From CAZDOD01 sp964506935 (GTDB lineage: Bacteria > Desulfobacterota > Zymogenia > Zymogenales > Zymogenaceae): a stretch of DNA of 24,246 bases. Shown piece by piece: positions 7,362-15,022 of this stretch. The notes under the pieces are model-generated. The model worked only from the letters and a program-made list of their open reading frames with translations. It ran no database searches and was not told the DNA's origin. Position numbers and translations under genes: made by a program. The stretch is from positions 1 through 24,246 of the forward strand of contig CAZDOD010000020.1 in assembly GCA_964506935.1 (NCBI GenBank), in the 5' to 3' direction. The first letter of the stretch is position 1. Every line of letters begins with the position of its first letter.

Positions 7362-7802
7362 TTGAGTGTAAATAAAGCGATCCTTGTTGGTAATCTCGGT
7401 TCTGATCCCGAGGTCAGATATACAGCCGGTGGAAATGCGGTAACAACATTCAACATTGCCACCAACGAGCGATGGACGGACAAGAACACCGGCGAGAAGC
7501 AGGAGAGAACCGAATGGCACCGTATCGTTGCCTGGGGTAGGCTTGCGGAAATATGCGGTGAATATCTCTCCAAAGGAAGACAGGTATTTATAGAAGGGAG
7601 AATTCAGACACGGAATTGGGAAGATCGTGACGGGAACAAGAGATACACGACCGAAATTGTGGCAAACAACATGGTGATGCTCGGTGGGACTTCAGGAAGG
7701 GCGGCGGAAGATTTCGGCGATCGTGACAGCTACTCTGAGAAGGGAGGATCTCTTCCCCCCGAGCCAAAAGGCCCTCCCGACGATGACGATATTCCCTTCT
7801 GA
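7362..7802 (+). CDS. ssb: Single-stranded DNA-binding protein
   Basis: SSB coats ssDNA and recruits repair and replication proteins. The 146 aa product has the OB fold in about residues 1-105 (SVNKAILVGNLGSDPEVRYT at the start, then WHRIVAWGRLAEIC and YLSKGRQVFIEGRIQTRNW). A Gly/Ser/Pro-rich linker follows, ending in the acidic tip DDDDIPF, the partner-binding peptide. The start must be TTG at 7362: the preceding in-frame codon is TAA, and TTG-AGT-GTA-AAT-AAA aligns with the usual MSVNK opening. No Shine-Dalgarno sequence precedes it. It is first in a probable operon, 8 bases before the polyprenyl synthase gene. Confidence 0.97.
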   Translation: MSVNKAILVGNLGSDPEVRYTAGGNAVTTFNIATNERWTDKNTGEKQERTEWHRIVAWGRLAEICGEYLSKGRQVFIEGRIQTRNWEDRDGNKRYTTEIVANNMVMLGGTSGRAAEDFGDRDSYSEKGGSLPPEPKGPPDDDDIPF

Positions 7803-7810
7803 TTTAAATT

Positions 7811-8779
7811 ATGGACAAACCTTTCATATTAATAGAGAAAGAGCTCTCAGAAGTAGAATTTGAAATAAAGAGGAGTATAAATTCCGAAGTTAATCTCATT
7901 CCTGAAATCGGGAGTCATATATTCTTCTCAGGAGGAAAAAGATTCAGGCCGGCCCTCCTCATCCTCTGCTCAAAACTTTTTGGCAATAATTCCAAAAACT
8001 GCATACCTATTGCGGGGGTGATAGAGCTCATCCATACCGCGACGCTCCTTCACGATGACGTGGTGGACAGGGCGGATCTGAGGAGAGGGGTGGAATCCGC
8101 AAACACTATCTGGGGTAACCAGGCAAGCATACTGGTGGGTGATTTCCTCCTATCTCAGGCTTTCTCGATTATGACAGAGGAAGGGAATTTGAGAATCCTC
8201 GAAATAATTGCCATGACCACCAAAAAAATGACCGAGGGCGAGATGTTTCAGCTAAGCCTCGGAAACTCCATCGACATCTCCGAAGAAGACTATATGAATC
8301 TGATCTACAACAAGACGGCCGTCCTGATCTCATCCACTTGCCGCATAGGGGCGCTTCTGGGCGGCGCAAAAAAGGTTGAGGAAGAAAAGCTCGTTAAATT
8401 CGGAGACAAATTGGGGATGGCATTCCAGCTAATAGATGACATTCTCGATTACACCTCCAACCCAAAAAAGATCGGAAAACCTATCGGAAATGATCTTGAG
8501 GAACAAAAGGCCACACTCCCCCTCCTCTACTCCCTGAAGAAGATGAACGCAAAAGACAAAAAATCCATCGAAAATATATTTTACGCCGATTCCAAGAGCG
8601 AAGAAGATTTCCAATATGTCACGAGACTTATAAAGGAATATGGTGGTCTGGAATATACCTTAAGGATGGCGAGGGAATTTTCAGAGGACGCCAAGAAATA
8701 TCTCGAAAATTTCCCCGACTCCGATGTGAAAGAAGCACTTTTCGACATAGCAGACTACGTCATCGAGAGGGGCGCCTGA
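7811..8779 (+). CDS. Long-chain trans-polyprenyl diphosphate synthase (quinone side chain)
   Basis: This 322-residue enzyme adds isopentenyl diphosphate units to an allylic primer, most likely to make the side chain of menaquinone or ubiquinone. GGKRFRP (41-47), the first aspartate-rich motif DDVVD (82-86) followed by RRG, GDFLLSQAF, FQLIDDILD (second motif, Asp209, 210, 213) and KPIGNDL are all visible. Residues four and five before the first motif are Thr and Ala. Small residues there leave the tunnel open and favour long products (IspB/HepT-like rather than FPP/GGPP synthase). Exact chain length cannot be read. The ATG has no ribosome-binding site and may depend on coupling to ssb, 8 bases upstream. 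Confidence 0.92.
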   Translation: MDKPFILIEKELSEVEFEIKRSINSEVNLIPEIGSHIFFSGGKRFRPALLILCSKLFGNNSKNCIPIAGVIELIHTATLLHDDVVDRADLRRGVESANTIWGNQASILVGDFLLSQAFSIMTEEGNLRILEIIAMTTKKMTEGEMFQLSLGNSIDISEEDYMNLIYNKTAVLISSTCRIGALLGGAKKVEEEKLVKFGDKLGMAFQLIDDILDYTSNPKKIGKPIGNDLEEQKATLPLLYSLKKMNAKDKKSIENIFYADSKSEEDFQYVTRLIKEYGGLEYTLRMAREFSEDAKKYLENFPDSDVKEALFDIADYVIERGA

Positions 8780-8843
8780 AGGACCGGCGTCCCAACCCCC
8801 AAAAGACATAAGTATCAGTAGTTTGGAGTCATCGGAATAATCC

Positions 8844-10439
8844 ATGAATGGCGAAGACAAAACAGCAATCATAAGGGCCTGCGAGGGTTTCCTTACAGAG
8901 TTGAATAAATCCATCAGAAGCAGCTTCATGTACCCTCCATCACACCCATCTTTAAAAAAATCATACGAAAACTCCTACAACAACTTAATGGATTTTATCA
9001 ATCGCGCCGGGGAGTTCACAATTACCGTGGGTAAGAACGGATTGATATACGAAGAAGTCCCATTCGGCAAAGACATTGATGTATTAAAAAAATTCTCACA
9101 GGATCTCGCCCTCAAAAACATCCATCGTCTAACCTTCAGAGAAACCGTCAAGTTTGAGGAGTTTGAGTCCCTGATTACGCTCCTTTCTATGGACGATAAG
9201 AAGTTCAGAGAAGCGGGCGGAGCAAAGAGTCTCTTTAACGACAAAAATATAAAAAATATAAACGTAAAAGAGATGGTCTACGACAGCCTCCACAAAGACA
9301 CCGCCCCGGGTGAAGACGAGGATGGCGCCTCTGAGTCACAAATAGGGACAGAATCGCCCGAAGAAGTCGATGAAGAAGCAAAAGAAGAGGACGAGGAGAA
9401 GGAATTGGAGTCTGAGATCAACAGTTACATCATGAACCTCTCCCTCGAGAAGGACTATCAAAATTTCAAAAAAATCCTCATCAAGATCGTCAAACTCTCG
9501 GAAAAACTCATAGATGAAGGAAGAATCGATCATGTCATCAGGATATTAACCGCCCTGACGAAGGAGGCGTTGCCAATCAAAAAGAGGCCTAGGGAATTTC
9601 AGCAGTTATGTTTTAAGGCCGTAAAGAAGTGCTCGAAAAGTGAAGTCATAGATGCCTCCCTTGAGAAATTTGCAGGCAAAGATTCAAAAAACAGGGGGGA
9701 GCTTGCGGCTCTCTTAAAAGTCATCGGCAGCGAAGCCATAACGCCCGCTATAAACAGATTGATCGAGCATGAAGATGCTGCGGTGAGGAGGAACCTGATT
9801 CAGCTCATCATCGGATTTAGGGAAGCCGCAAGGCCCAAGGTCGAGATATTCCTCTTCGACGAAAGGTGGTATGTCGTCAGGAACATGGCCATGATACTCG
9901 GAGAGATCCGAAACGAAAAATCCTTAAATCCCCTGTCGAGGATTATCAATCACAGCGACTTCAGAGTCCAGAGAGAGGTGATCCACGCCTTGACAAAGAT
10001 AGGGGGCAAAAGGGTCCCGGCCTTCTTTTTGAGAATACTCGAAGACGCCCCTCAACAACTCTCCCTTATCATTATCAATTCACTCGGCATTCTGGGAGAC
10101 ACTACCGCCACAAGCTCCTTGACCGATATCGCCACAAAAAGGGAGCTGTTCTATAGAAACTATGAGTTGAGGAAACAGGCGATAAATTCATTGGGAAGGC
10201 TAAAGGATCAAGAGGCGGTGGAACCCCTCGGCAAAATCCTCCTCAAAGGTGAGTTCATGGGGGGAATAAGGAACGAAGATCTCAGGATCGATGCGGCAAA
10301 GGCGTTGGGGAGGATAGGTGGAGAAAAGTCCGCTGGGATCCTTTTTACCGCGGCAAAGAAGAGAAATCGAAATATAAAGAGGGCGGCTGAAACAAGCCTC
10401 ACCTTTATGGGATTTGGATATGAACAAATTAGAGGATGA
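8844..10439 (+). CDS. HEAT-repeat protein with an N-terminal YPPxHPS domain
   Basis: The 531 aa protein has no signal peptide or membrane helix. Residues 1-150 form a domain with YPPSHPS at 30-36, repeated in the next gene product. Residues 152-195 are a very acidic, probably disordered linker (PGEDEDGASES, EEDEEKELES). About 195-270 is helical. From about 270 to 525 there are HEAT/PBS-lyase-like repeats (IGSEAITPAINRLIEHEDAAVRRNLI, MILGEIRNEKSLNPL, ALTKIGGKRVPAFF, LGRIGGEKSAGILF). This is a scaffold architecture with no catalytic motif. Gene position suggests it works with the overlapping HD-GYP protein; that is inference. The ATG has only a weak GGA-type site. Confidence 0.85.
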   Translation: MNGEDKTAIIRACEGFLTELNKSIRSSFMYPPSHPSLKKSYENSYNNLMDFINRAGEFTITVGKNGLIYEEVPFGKDIDVLKKFSQDLALKNIHRLTFRETVKFEEFESLITLLSMDDKKFREAGGAKSLFNDKNIKNINVKEMVYDSLHKDTAPGEDEDGASESQIGTESPEEVDEEAKEEDEEKELESEINSYIMNLSLEKDYQNFKKILIKIVKLSEKLIDEGRIDHVIRILTALTKEALPIKKRPREFQQLCFKAVKKCSKSEVIDASLEKFAGKDSKNRGELAALLKVIGSEAITPAINRLIEHEDAAVRRNLIQLIIGFREAARPKVEIFLFDERWYVVRNMAMILGEIRNEKSLNPLSRIINHSDFRVQREVIHALTKIGGKRVPAFFLRILEDAPQQLSLIIINSLGILGDTTATSSLTDIATKRELFYRNYELRKQAINSLGRLKDQEAVEPLGKILLKGEFMGGIRNEDLRIDAAKALGRIGGEKSAGILFTAAKKRNRNIKRAAETSLTFMGFGYEQIRG

Positions 10440-11793
10440 AAAAAGGATAAAGGAACAATTTTTCGAGGCGGCCAAATATATAGGTGGTTCCCTTTCGAGC
10501 CTCCGCCTCTATCCGCCGACTCACCCCTCGGTCACGAAGTCAATCGACGAGCTATACCGCTCAATTATGGAACTCATCGGAGACAAGAGCCGAATCGTCA
10601 TCGCCGTAGCGAGGAATATACCGATACTCGACGGAGTCCCCATATACGAGAAAAATGTCCATATGGACACATTCAGAAACCTCATTCTGGGCAAGGGTAT
10701 CGAGGTAATCATAATCAAGTCGGGCCTGAAGAAGGAAGAGCTCGCCCCCTTTCTCAATCTCCTCAAAAAAGATGACGAGGATCTGGACTTTTCCGACCTC
10801 GGCCGTATCCTCGAAAAACACAACATAAGAAGCATCCTCATCAAGGATATAAACTTCGACGAGCGGGCAAAAGAGACCTACTTCTCTACAATCGATACGA
10901 TCTCCCAGACCTTAGAGGACGTGAGGCTCGGAAACAAGCTCAACATCTACGAAAATAAGCGTGCCGTCAGGGGGATAATCAACTCGATCCTCGTGGACAA
11001 AAATGCGCTTTTATCCCTCACGATGATAAAAAACTTCAACGATTACCTATTTTCCCACTCAGTCAACGTCTGCATCCTGTCAACCTCGCTTGCCGAGGAG
11101 CTTGGATACAGCGAGGAGCTCCTAAATGATATAGGACTCTCGGGGCTCTTGCACGATATAGGAAAATTGAAAACTCCCAAGGATATCCTCCTCAAGCCCG
11201 GAAAGCTCAACGAGTCCGAATGGGAAATGATGAAGAAACATCCCTCTTTTGGCTCCGATCTCCTCACGGATCTCAAAGGGGTGAGTCCGAAGACCATAAA
11301 GATGGTCTATGAGCACCATATGAGACCGAATCCCAAGGGGTATCCGAAGACGAAAGAGGGCCAGGCTTCTCTTGCGGGAAGCCAGATCATCGCAATCGCC
11401 GATACCTACGACGCCAGCACTACATTGAGACCCTATCAAGCTCCACTGACACCCGTTGAGGCCATCAAGAAGATGAAGAAGATGACAAAGGAAAACAACG
11501 ACTTCAATCCCGAATTCATCGAGGTCTTTACGAAGATGATCGGTATCTATCCCATCGGCGCAATGGTCAGGCTCGATTCCAACGAGCTCGCCCTCGTATC
11601 CCGATACGGTTCTTCACAGAGAACTGCCCCAATCGTAAGGATCTTTATGGACAGAGACGGCCATATGCTGGAAGAAAAGATCGACGCCGACCTAAATGAC
11701 AATGATATCGATACCGGAAAACCGATCCGCTCGATCGTATCGGAGGTGGATTCCTATTCGAGAGACATCGACCTACACCAGATCCTCACCTGA
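10420..11793 (+). CDS. HD-GYP domain phosphohydrolase with an N-terminal YPPxHPS domain
   Basis: Numbered from ATG 10420 (457 aa; a TTG at 10414 would add two residues). The N-terminal domain (about 1-155) carries LYPPTHPSV at 30-38 and resembles residues 1-150 of the preceding HEAT protein. The HD-GYP domain starts near 205 with HSVNV (His213), then LLHDIGK (HD at 245-246), HHM (299-301), GYP (307-309) and ADTYDAST. Family members hydrolyse cyclic-di-GMP or related dinucleotides using two or three metals. HHE is HHM here and the DGxGYP stretch is altered, so metal number or activity may differ. No receiver or membrane segment is present. The start overlaps the HEAT gene by 20 bases, implying translational coupling. 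Confidence 0.9.
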   Translation: MNKLEDEKRIKEQFFEAAKYIGGSLSSLRLYPPTHPSVTKSIDELYRSIMELIGDKSRIVIAVARNIPILDGVPIYEKNVHMDTFRNLILGKGIEVIIIKSGLKKEELAPFLNLLKKDDEDLDFSDLGRILEKHNIRSILIKDINFDERAKETYFSTIDTISQTLEDVRLGNKLNIYENKRAVRGIINSILVDKNALLSLTMIKNFNDYLFSHSVNVCILSTSLAEELGYSEELLNDIGLSGLLHDIGKLKTPKDILLKPGKLNESEWEMMKKHPSFGSDLLTDLKGVSPKTIKMVYEHHMRPNPKGYPKTKEGQASLAGSQIIAIADTYDASTTLRPYQAPLTPVEAIKKMKKMTKENNDFNPEFIEVFTKMIGIYPIGAMVRLDSNELALVSRYGSSQRTAPIVRIFMDRDGHMLEEKIDADLNDNDIDTGKPIRSIVSEVDSYSRDIDLHQILT

Positions 11794-11831
11794 TATATAT
11801 CCAAATTAGAGGGGCATAGAAAACGAAGGAC

Positions 11832-11860
11832 TTGACATAATGCCCATAGTTCCATACGGT
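11832..11860 (+). promoter_or_regulatory. Candidate promoter upstream of the PIG-L deacetylase gene
   Basis: Perfect -35 TTGACA (11832-11837), 17-base spacer and weak -10 TACGGT (11855-11860). The start would be near 11867, about 80 bases before the ATG. The leader includes a 6-bp TTCCTT/AAGGAA inverted repeat. Confidence 0.4.
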
Positions 11861-11948
11861 TTATAAGTTGTTGTATTTTTTTTACGCTTTCTTCCTTTTT
11901 TTGAAGGAATCGCACTAACGCCATTTTTAGCGAAGTGAGGATCAATCC

Positions 11949-12680
11949 ATGGAGACACCCAAAAGGGTCCTTGTCATTCAGGCGCATCCCGATGACGCCG
12001 ACTACTACGCCGGCGGGACGATCAAGAAATTCACAAACAGGGGCACAGACGTCCTCTACCTCACCTGCACCAACGGAGACAAGGGAACGAGGAATAGAAG
12101 CATCTCGTCCCAAAAACTCGCCCTGATAAGGCGCGGCGAACAGAAGATGGCAAACGAGATCCTTGGCGTAATAAACACGGTCTTTCTCGACAATCCCGAA
12201 GGAGAGCTGAAATACGACGCCGATCTATTGAGCGAGGTCGTCCTCACGATAAGGGAGTTTCGACCCAACACGATAATCACCTTTGATCCCGACTGGCCCG
12301 ATGCCGAGAGGCACCCCGACCATCACGCCGTTTCGCTCGCCGCAATCCGCGGCGCGGCATTCAGCGGTTTTCACCTCTACTTTCCCGATCAGGTCGAGGG
12401 AGGCCTCCCGCCGCACATCGTCAAAAGGATACTCCTCATGAATCCCCGAAGGCCGAATATTTCTTTTTGGATCTTTCCACACCACCGCGACAAGATCAGG
12501 GCGGTAATGTCCCACAAGAGCCAGATGGCATACATCCTCGATGAAAGGGGAAAGGGTTTCTCCGAGAAGGTCATCGGCGGGATCCCTAAGGTCTTCGTCT
12601 TTTTCATCTTCGCCTTCCTCGACCGCAACTTTCTCTACGAGAGGTTCAGGATGATAGACGGAAAGAAGCTCTTGAAGTAG
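11949..12680 (+). CDS. PIG-L (LmbE) family deacetylase
   Basis: The 243-residue zinc-dependent N-deacetylase-like protein is probably cytosolic. The zinc site AHPDDAD is at residues 12-18 (His13, Asp15, Asp16), with the GDKGT block at 44-48 and the C-terminal zinc ligand in RHPDHHAV (121-128). Family members remove acetyl groups from N-acetylglucosaminyl substrates in glycolipids, bacillithiol or mycothiol synthesis, or antibiotics. The substrate here cannot be assigned. A hydrophobic VFVFFIFAFL stretch lies near the C-terminus but is short for a membrane anchor. A GTGAGG ribosome site precedes the ATG. It stands alone with its own candidate promoter, convergent with the next metallo-hydrolase gene. 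Confidence 0.9.
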   Translation: METPKRVLVIQAHPDDADYYAGGTIKKFTNRGTDVLYLTCTNGDKGTRNRSISSQKLALIRRGEQKMANEILGVINTVFLDNPEGELKYDADLLSEVVLTIREFRPNTIITFDPDWPDAERHPDHHAVSLAAIRGAAFSGFHLYFPDQVEGGLPPHIVKRILLMNPRRPNISFWIFPHHRDKIRAVMSHKSQMAYILDERGKGFSEKVIGGIPKVFVFFIFAFLDRNFLYERFRMIDGKKLLK

Positions 12681-12764
12681 GGATTATGAAATGTCTAATG
12701 GTTTAGTATAGGAAGATGATAATAGACCGGCCTCCAGGGCTTATAAAAAAATAATCTTTCCAAC

Positions 12765-13658
12765 TCATCCGCCCCCCCTTAACTTTTTCGCTATCAATCC
12801 GACCTGTGCCGTGAGGTTAAGGAGATAAGCCTCCTCGGGCTGCTTGTCCATCCGTTCGGGGATAAATTCCTCGTCCTTTATCCGTCTTACGACGCTGTCT
12901 TCATCCATATCCTCTTCTTCGAGATATTTCTCGATCTTCTCCTTGAATGCCTTTGTGTCTTTGAGCGCCCTGTCGAAGTAACTCTCGATATTTTCACTTT
13001 TGACTATCGTGCTGTGTCCCGTAAGGATCATCTCGGGGGATTTCTTCCTCACCTTTTTGATGGACTCGACGTAGTCTTCATAACTCGAAAGGAACTCCGG
13101 CGCTACAAAAAAATCCTCGCCGCATATGACGGTCTTTATATGCGGAAGGAAATAGGTAACACTGTCCCTCGTGTGTCCCGGCGTCGCAATGACCTCTATG
13201 GTTATCCCTCCGCCGAGGTCTATTATGTCTCCATCGGCGACTACGAGGCCCGGCCTTATCCTGCTGTAGTCGAAATCTTCGTCGGATAATTCCGATTCGG
13301 GGTCATAAATTTTTGAGATATCCCTGTTTAGCCTCTCGATAGTCTTTCTCGCGCCTTCCCGCCCCAGGACATAAAAGAGGTATTCCGGCCCGGCGACAGA
13401 AAGCTTCGGAAAGCGGTTCATCAGGTACGGGGCGCCGCCGAGGTGGTCAAAGTGGGAGTGTGTAAAGAAGAGGAGGTCGGCACCCTTCCCGTCTCCGAGG
13501 ATTTTTTTCAGGTCATCGAGATAGTGGGGCCCCATGAAGGCAATCCCAGAGTCTATCTGGGCGATTTTTTTCTCCCCGATGATCAGAAAAGACGGGAAAT
13601 AGCGGTTCCCGAGTGCGTATATTTCGTCTGTGATTTTTTTGTCGGTGACCTTATCCAT
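12765..13658 (-). CDS. Metallo-beta-lactamase-fold hydrolase
   Basis: The 297-residue protein has the zinc-binding core THSHFDHLGG (H67, H69, D71, H72), a later ligand His in ATPGHTRDS, the bridging Asp in VICGEDFF and a final His in ILTGHST. These are the five motifs of the glyoxalase II-like/MBL superfamily. There is no signal peptide. The C-terminal 80 residues are helical and highly charged (KYLEEEDMDEDSVVRRI), as in glyoxalase II-like or RNase Z-unlike MBL proteins with a winged tail. The substrate is unknown; thioester or phosphodiester hydrolysis are candidates. An AGGGG ribosome site lies just before the ATG. It is divergent from the broken alpha/beta hydrolase gene. Confidence 0.88.
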   Translation of the reverse strand: MDKVTDKKITDEIYALGNRYFPSFLIIGEKKIAQIDSGIAFMGPHYLDDLKKILGDGKGADLLFFTHSHFDHLGGAPYLMNRFPKLSVAGPEYLFYVLGREGARKTIERLNRDISKIYDPESELSDEDFDYSRIRPGLVVADGDIIDLGGGITIEVIATPGHTRDSVTYFLPHIKTVICGEDFFVAPEFLSSYEDYVESIKKVRKKSPEMILTGHSTIVKSENIESYFDRALKDTKAFKEKIEKYLEEEDMDEDSVVRRIKDEEFIPERMDKQPEEAYLLNLTAQVGLIAKKLRGGG

Positions 13659-13767
13659 TTTCCCCTGTTACAAAAAACTTTTTCGATTCTATCACAAAGT
13701 TACCATCTGAAAAAGTATTTTGAGATATTTTTCGAAAAAATCGACTAATTTCGCCGCACAGTTTCAT

Positions 13768-13797
13768 TTGACACAATCAAACGTTTTTTGATATAGG
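13768..13797 (+). promoter_or_regulatory. Candidate promoter for the alpha/beta hydrolase pseudogene
   Basis: -35 TTGACA (13768-13773), 18-base spacer and a -10-like TATAGG (13792-13797), followed after about 40 bases by a GAGGG ribosome site and the ATG. The expression signals look intact although the gene is interrupted. Confidence 0.4.
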
Positions 13798-13846
13798 ATA
13801 AAATATAAAAGCGATTTCTCGCATCACCGTTTTTTTCGAGGGAAAA

Positions 13847-14620
13847 ATGAAAATAATGGTTCACGACGATGTCTTTTTGAGATATCAAAGGGCCGAGGAC
13901 AAAAAAGGCGACATCTGGTTCATACACGGGTACGGGGATTCGGGCCTTTCATTTACCGAGGCATTCGGGTCGGTGCTCTCGGAAAGATTTGATCTCTTTG
14001 TCCCCGATTTTCCGGGCTTCGGCGCAACCCCGTACCGACCGGGATCGGCAACGATAGAGGATTCCACCGAGATACTGATAAGCCTGATAAGGGATATCTC
14101 AAGGGACAGCCCGATATTTATCGTCGGCCACTCCCTCGGCGGGATCATAGGAACTAGGGCGGCAAAGGAACTCTCGGGTAAGATTATGGGATACGTAAGC
14201 ATCGAGGGGAACATGACGAAAGACGACACCTTCGCAACCGGTCTGACCAAGGGATACGACGACCCCGATAAATTCTACGATTTTTTTCTCGGCGTTGTCA
14301 TCCAAAAAATAAAAGACGACGAGATCTTGTAGCGTTTCTTTGCGAGCCTGAGGTTTTCCCATCCCGAGGCGCTTCTCATCTGGGGAAAGGACTGCGTTGA
14401 GGCAACGGGGGATACGAAGGCGGGGGAGGAATTTCTTGAACTAAAATGCGAAACGCTGTTTATCTGGGGGGACAAGAGCCTTCTGAAGATGACAAAAGAA
14501 TTTATCGAGGCACACAAGATAAGAAATAAAGAGATAAAAGGGTCGGGCCACTGGCCGATGATAGATAACAGCGATGAATGCTACGGGGCGATATCCGACT
14601 TTTTTTCAGAAAAGATTTAG
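13847..14620 (+). pseudogene. Alpha/beta hydrolase interrupted by a single in-frame TAG
   Basis: The full frame is 257 sense/nonsense codons, the usual length of single-domain alpha/beta hydrolases. HGYGDSG (27-33) is the oxyanion region, GHSLGG (94-99) holds the nucleophile Ser96, Asp209 lies in FIWGDKSLL and His235 in GSGHWPM, completing the triad. Codon 162 is TAG (14330-14332) between DEIL and RFFASL. Beyond it the frame continues without other damage to a proper TAG stop, and a clean terminator follows. The first 161 residues alone lack Asp and His. The simplest reading is a recent nonsense mutation (for example CAG to TAG); sequencing error or readthrough are alternatives. The substrate is unknown. 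Confidence 0.8.
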
Positions 14621-14649
14621 GTTTTTCGTCTTTTTCGTGTTTGATGACG

Positions 14650-14670
14650 GCTCCCTTGGGAGCTTTTTTT
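14650..14670 (+). terminator. Rho-independent terminator after the alpha/beta hydrolase
   Basis: Perfect stem GCTCCC/GGGAGC around TT (14650-14663), immediately followed by seven T (14664-14670), 30 bases after the stop codon. Confidence 0.85.
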
Positions 14671-14708
14671 ATTGAATTATCTTATATCGGGGCGGAAAAT
14701 ATATACAT

Positions 14709-14741
14709 AAAAAAGGGGTGGAAATCAAATCCCCCCTCCCC
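14709..14741 (-). terminator. Terminator of the tRNA-Leu gene
   Basis: On the minus strand GGGGAGG pairs with CCACCCC (one mismatch) and is followed by six U. It starts ten bases after the encoded CCA of the tRNA. Confidence 0.55.
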
Positions 14742-14750
14742 TCTTATATC

Positions 14751-14838
14751 TGGTGCCGAAGGCGGGAATCGAACCCGCACGGAGATACCCCCACTAAGTC
14801 CTGAACCTAGCGCGTCTACCATTTCCGCCACTTCGGCA
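14751..14838 (-). tRNA. tRNA-Leu (anticodon CAG), CCA encoded
   Basis: On the minus strand the acceptor arms TGCCGAA and TTCGGCA pair perfectly, followed by genomic CCA. The D-arm region reads GTGGCGGAAATGGTAGACGC, as in leucine tRNAs. The anticodon loop TTCAGGA gives CAG, which reads CUG. A long variable arm follows (class II, typical of Leu/Ser), then the T-loop GTTCGATTC. Total length including CCA is 88. It has its own promoter and terminator and is a single gene. Confidence 0.95.
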
Positions 14839-14871
14839 TAGCTTATTTTCTTGAAAAAAAGCTGATTTTAA

Positions 14872-14898
14872 ATTATACTGTTTTGAATTTGATGTCAA
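14872..14898 (-). promoter_or_regulatory. tRNA-Leu promoter
   Basis: On the minus strand a perfect TTGACA (14893-14898) and a perfect TATAAT (14872-14877) are separated by 15 bases, shorter than the 16-18 optimum. The mature 5' end is about 27 bases beyond the expected start. Confidence 0.6.
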
Positions 14899-14923
14899 GA
14901 AAAATTCATGTATCGAAGATATG

Positions 14924-14948
14924 TCTCGCTTCGTCGAGATGTTTTTTT
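14924..14948 (+). terminator. Candidate terminator/attenuator hairpin upstream of ribF
   Basis: TCTCG/CGAGA stem with loop CTTCGT (14924-14939), then TG and seven T (14942-14948). It lies 75 bases before ribF and after the previous gene's own terminator. It could be a backup terminator or part of a ribF leader. No FMN-riboswitch consensus is seen around it. Confidence 0.35.
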
Positions 14949-15022
14949 ATTTGTTTAAGATATCGATTGAAATGAGTCGTGATCTTTTGGCATCTGTTTT
15001 AGTAGCATAAAAAAGGTAGAAA

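Noticed and set aside
13727..13742. TTTTTCGAAAAA palindrome between the divergent MBL and alpha/beta hydrolase genes
   Set aside because: Pure A/T arms in an AT-rich gap are likely by chance, and the position is not tied to a convincing promoter on either side.
14330..14332. TAG in the alpha/beta hydrolase as a pyrrolysine codon
   Set aside because: TAG ends hisI, the PIG-L gene, the acyltransferase and this same frame, no pyl gene is in the window, and hydrolases of this type are not known pyrrolysine proteins.
14839..15022. FMN riboswitch upstream of ribF
   Set aside because: None of the conserved RFN-element blocks could be found in the 184-base gap; only a short hairpin with a T-run is present.
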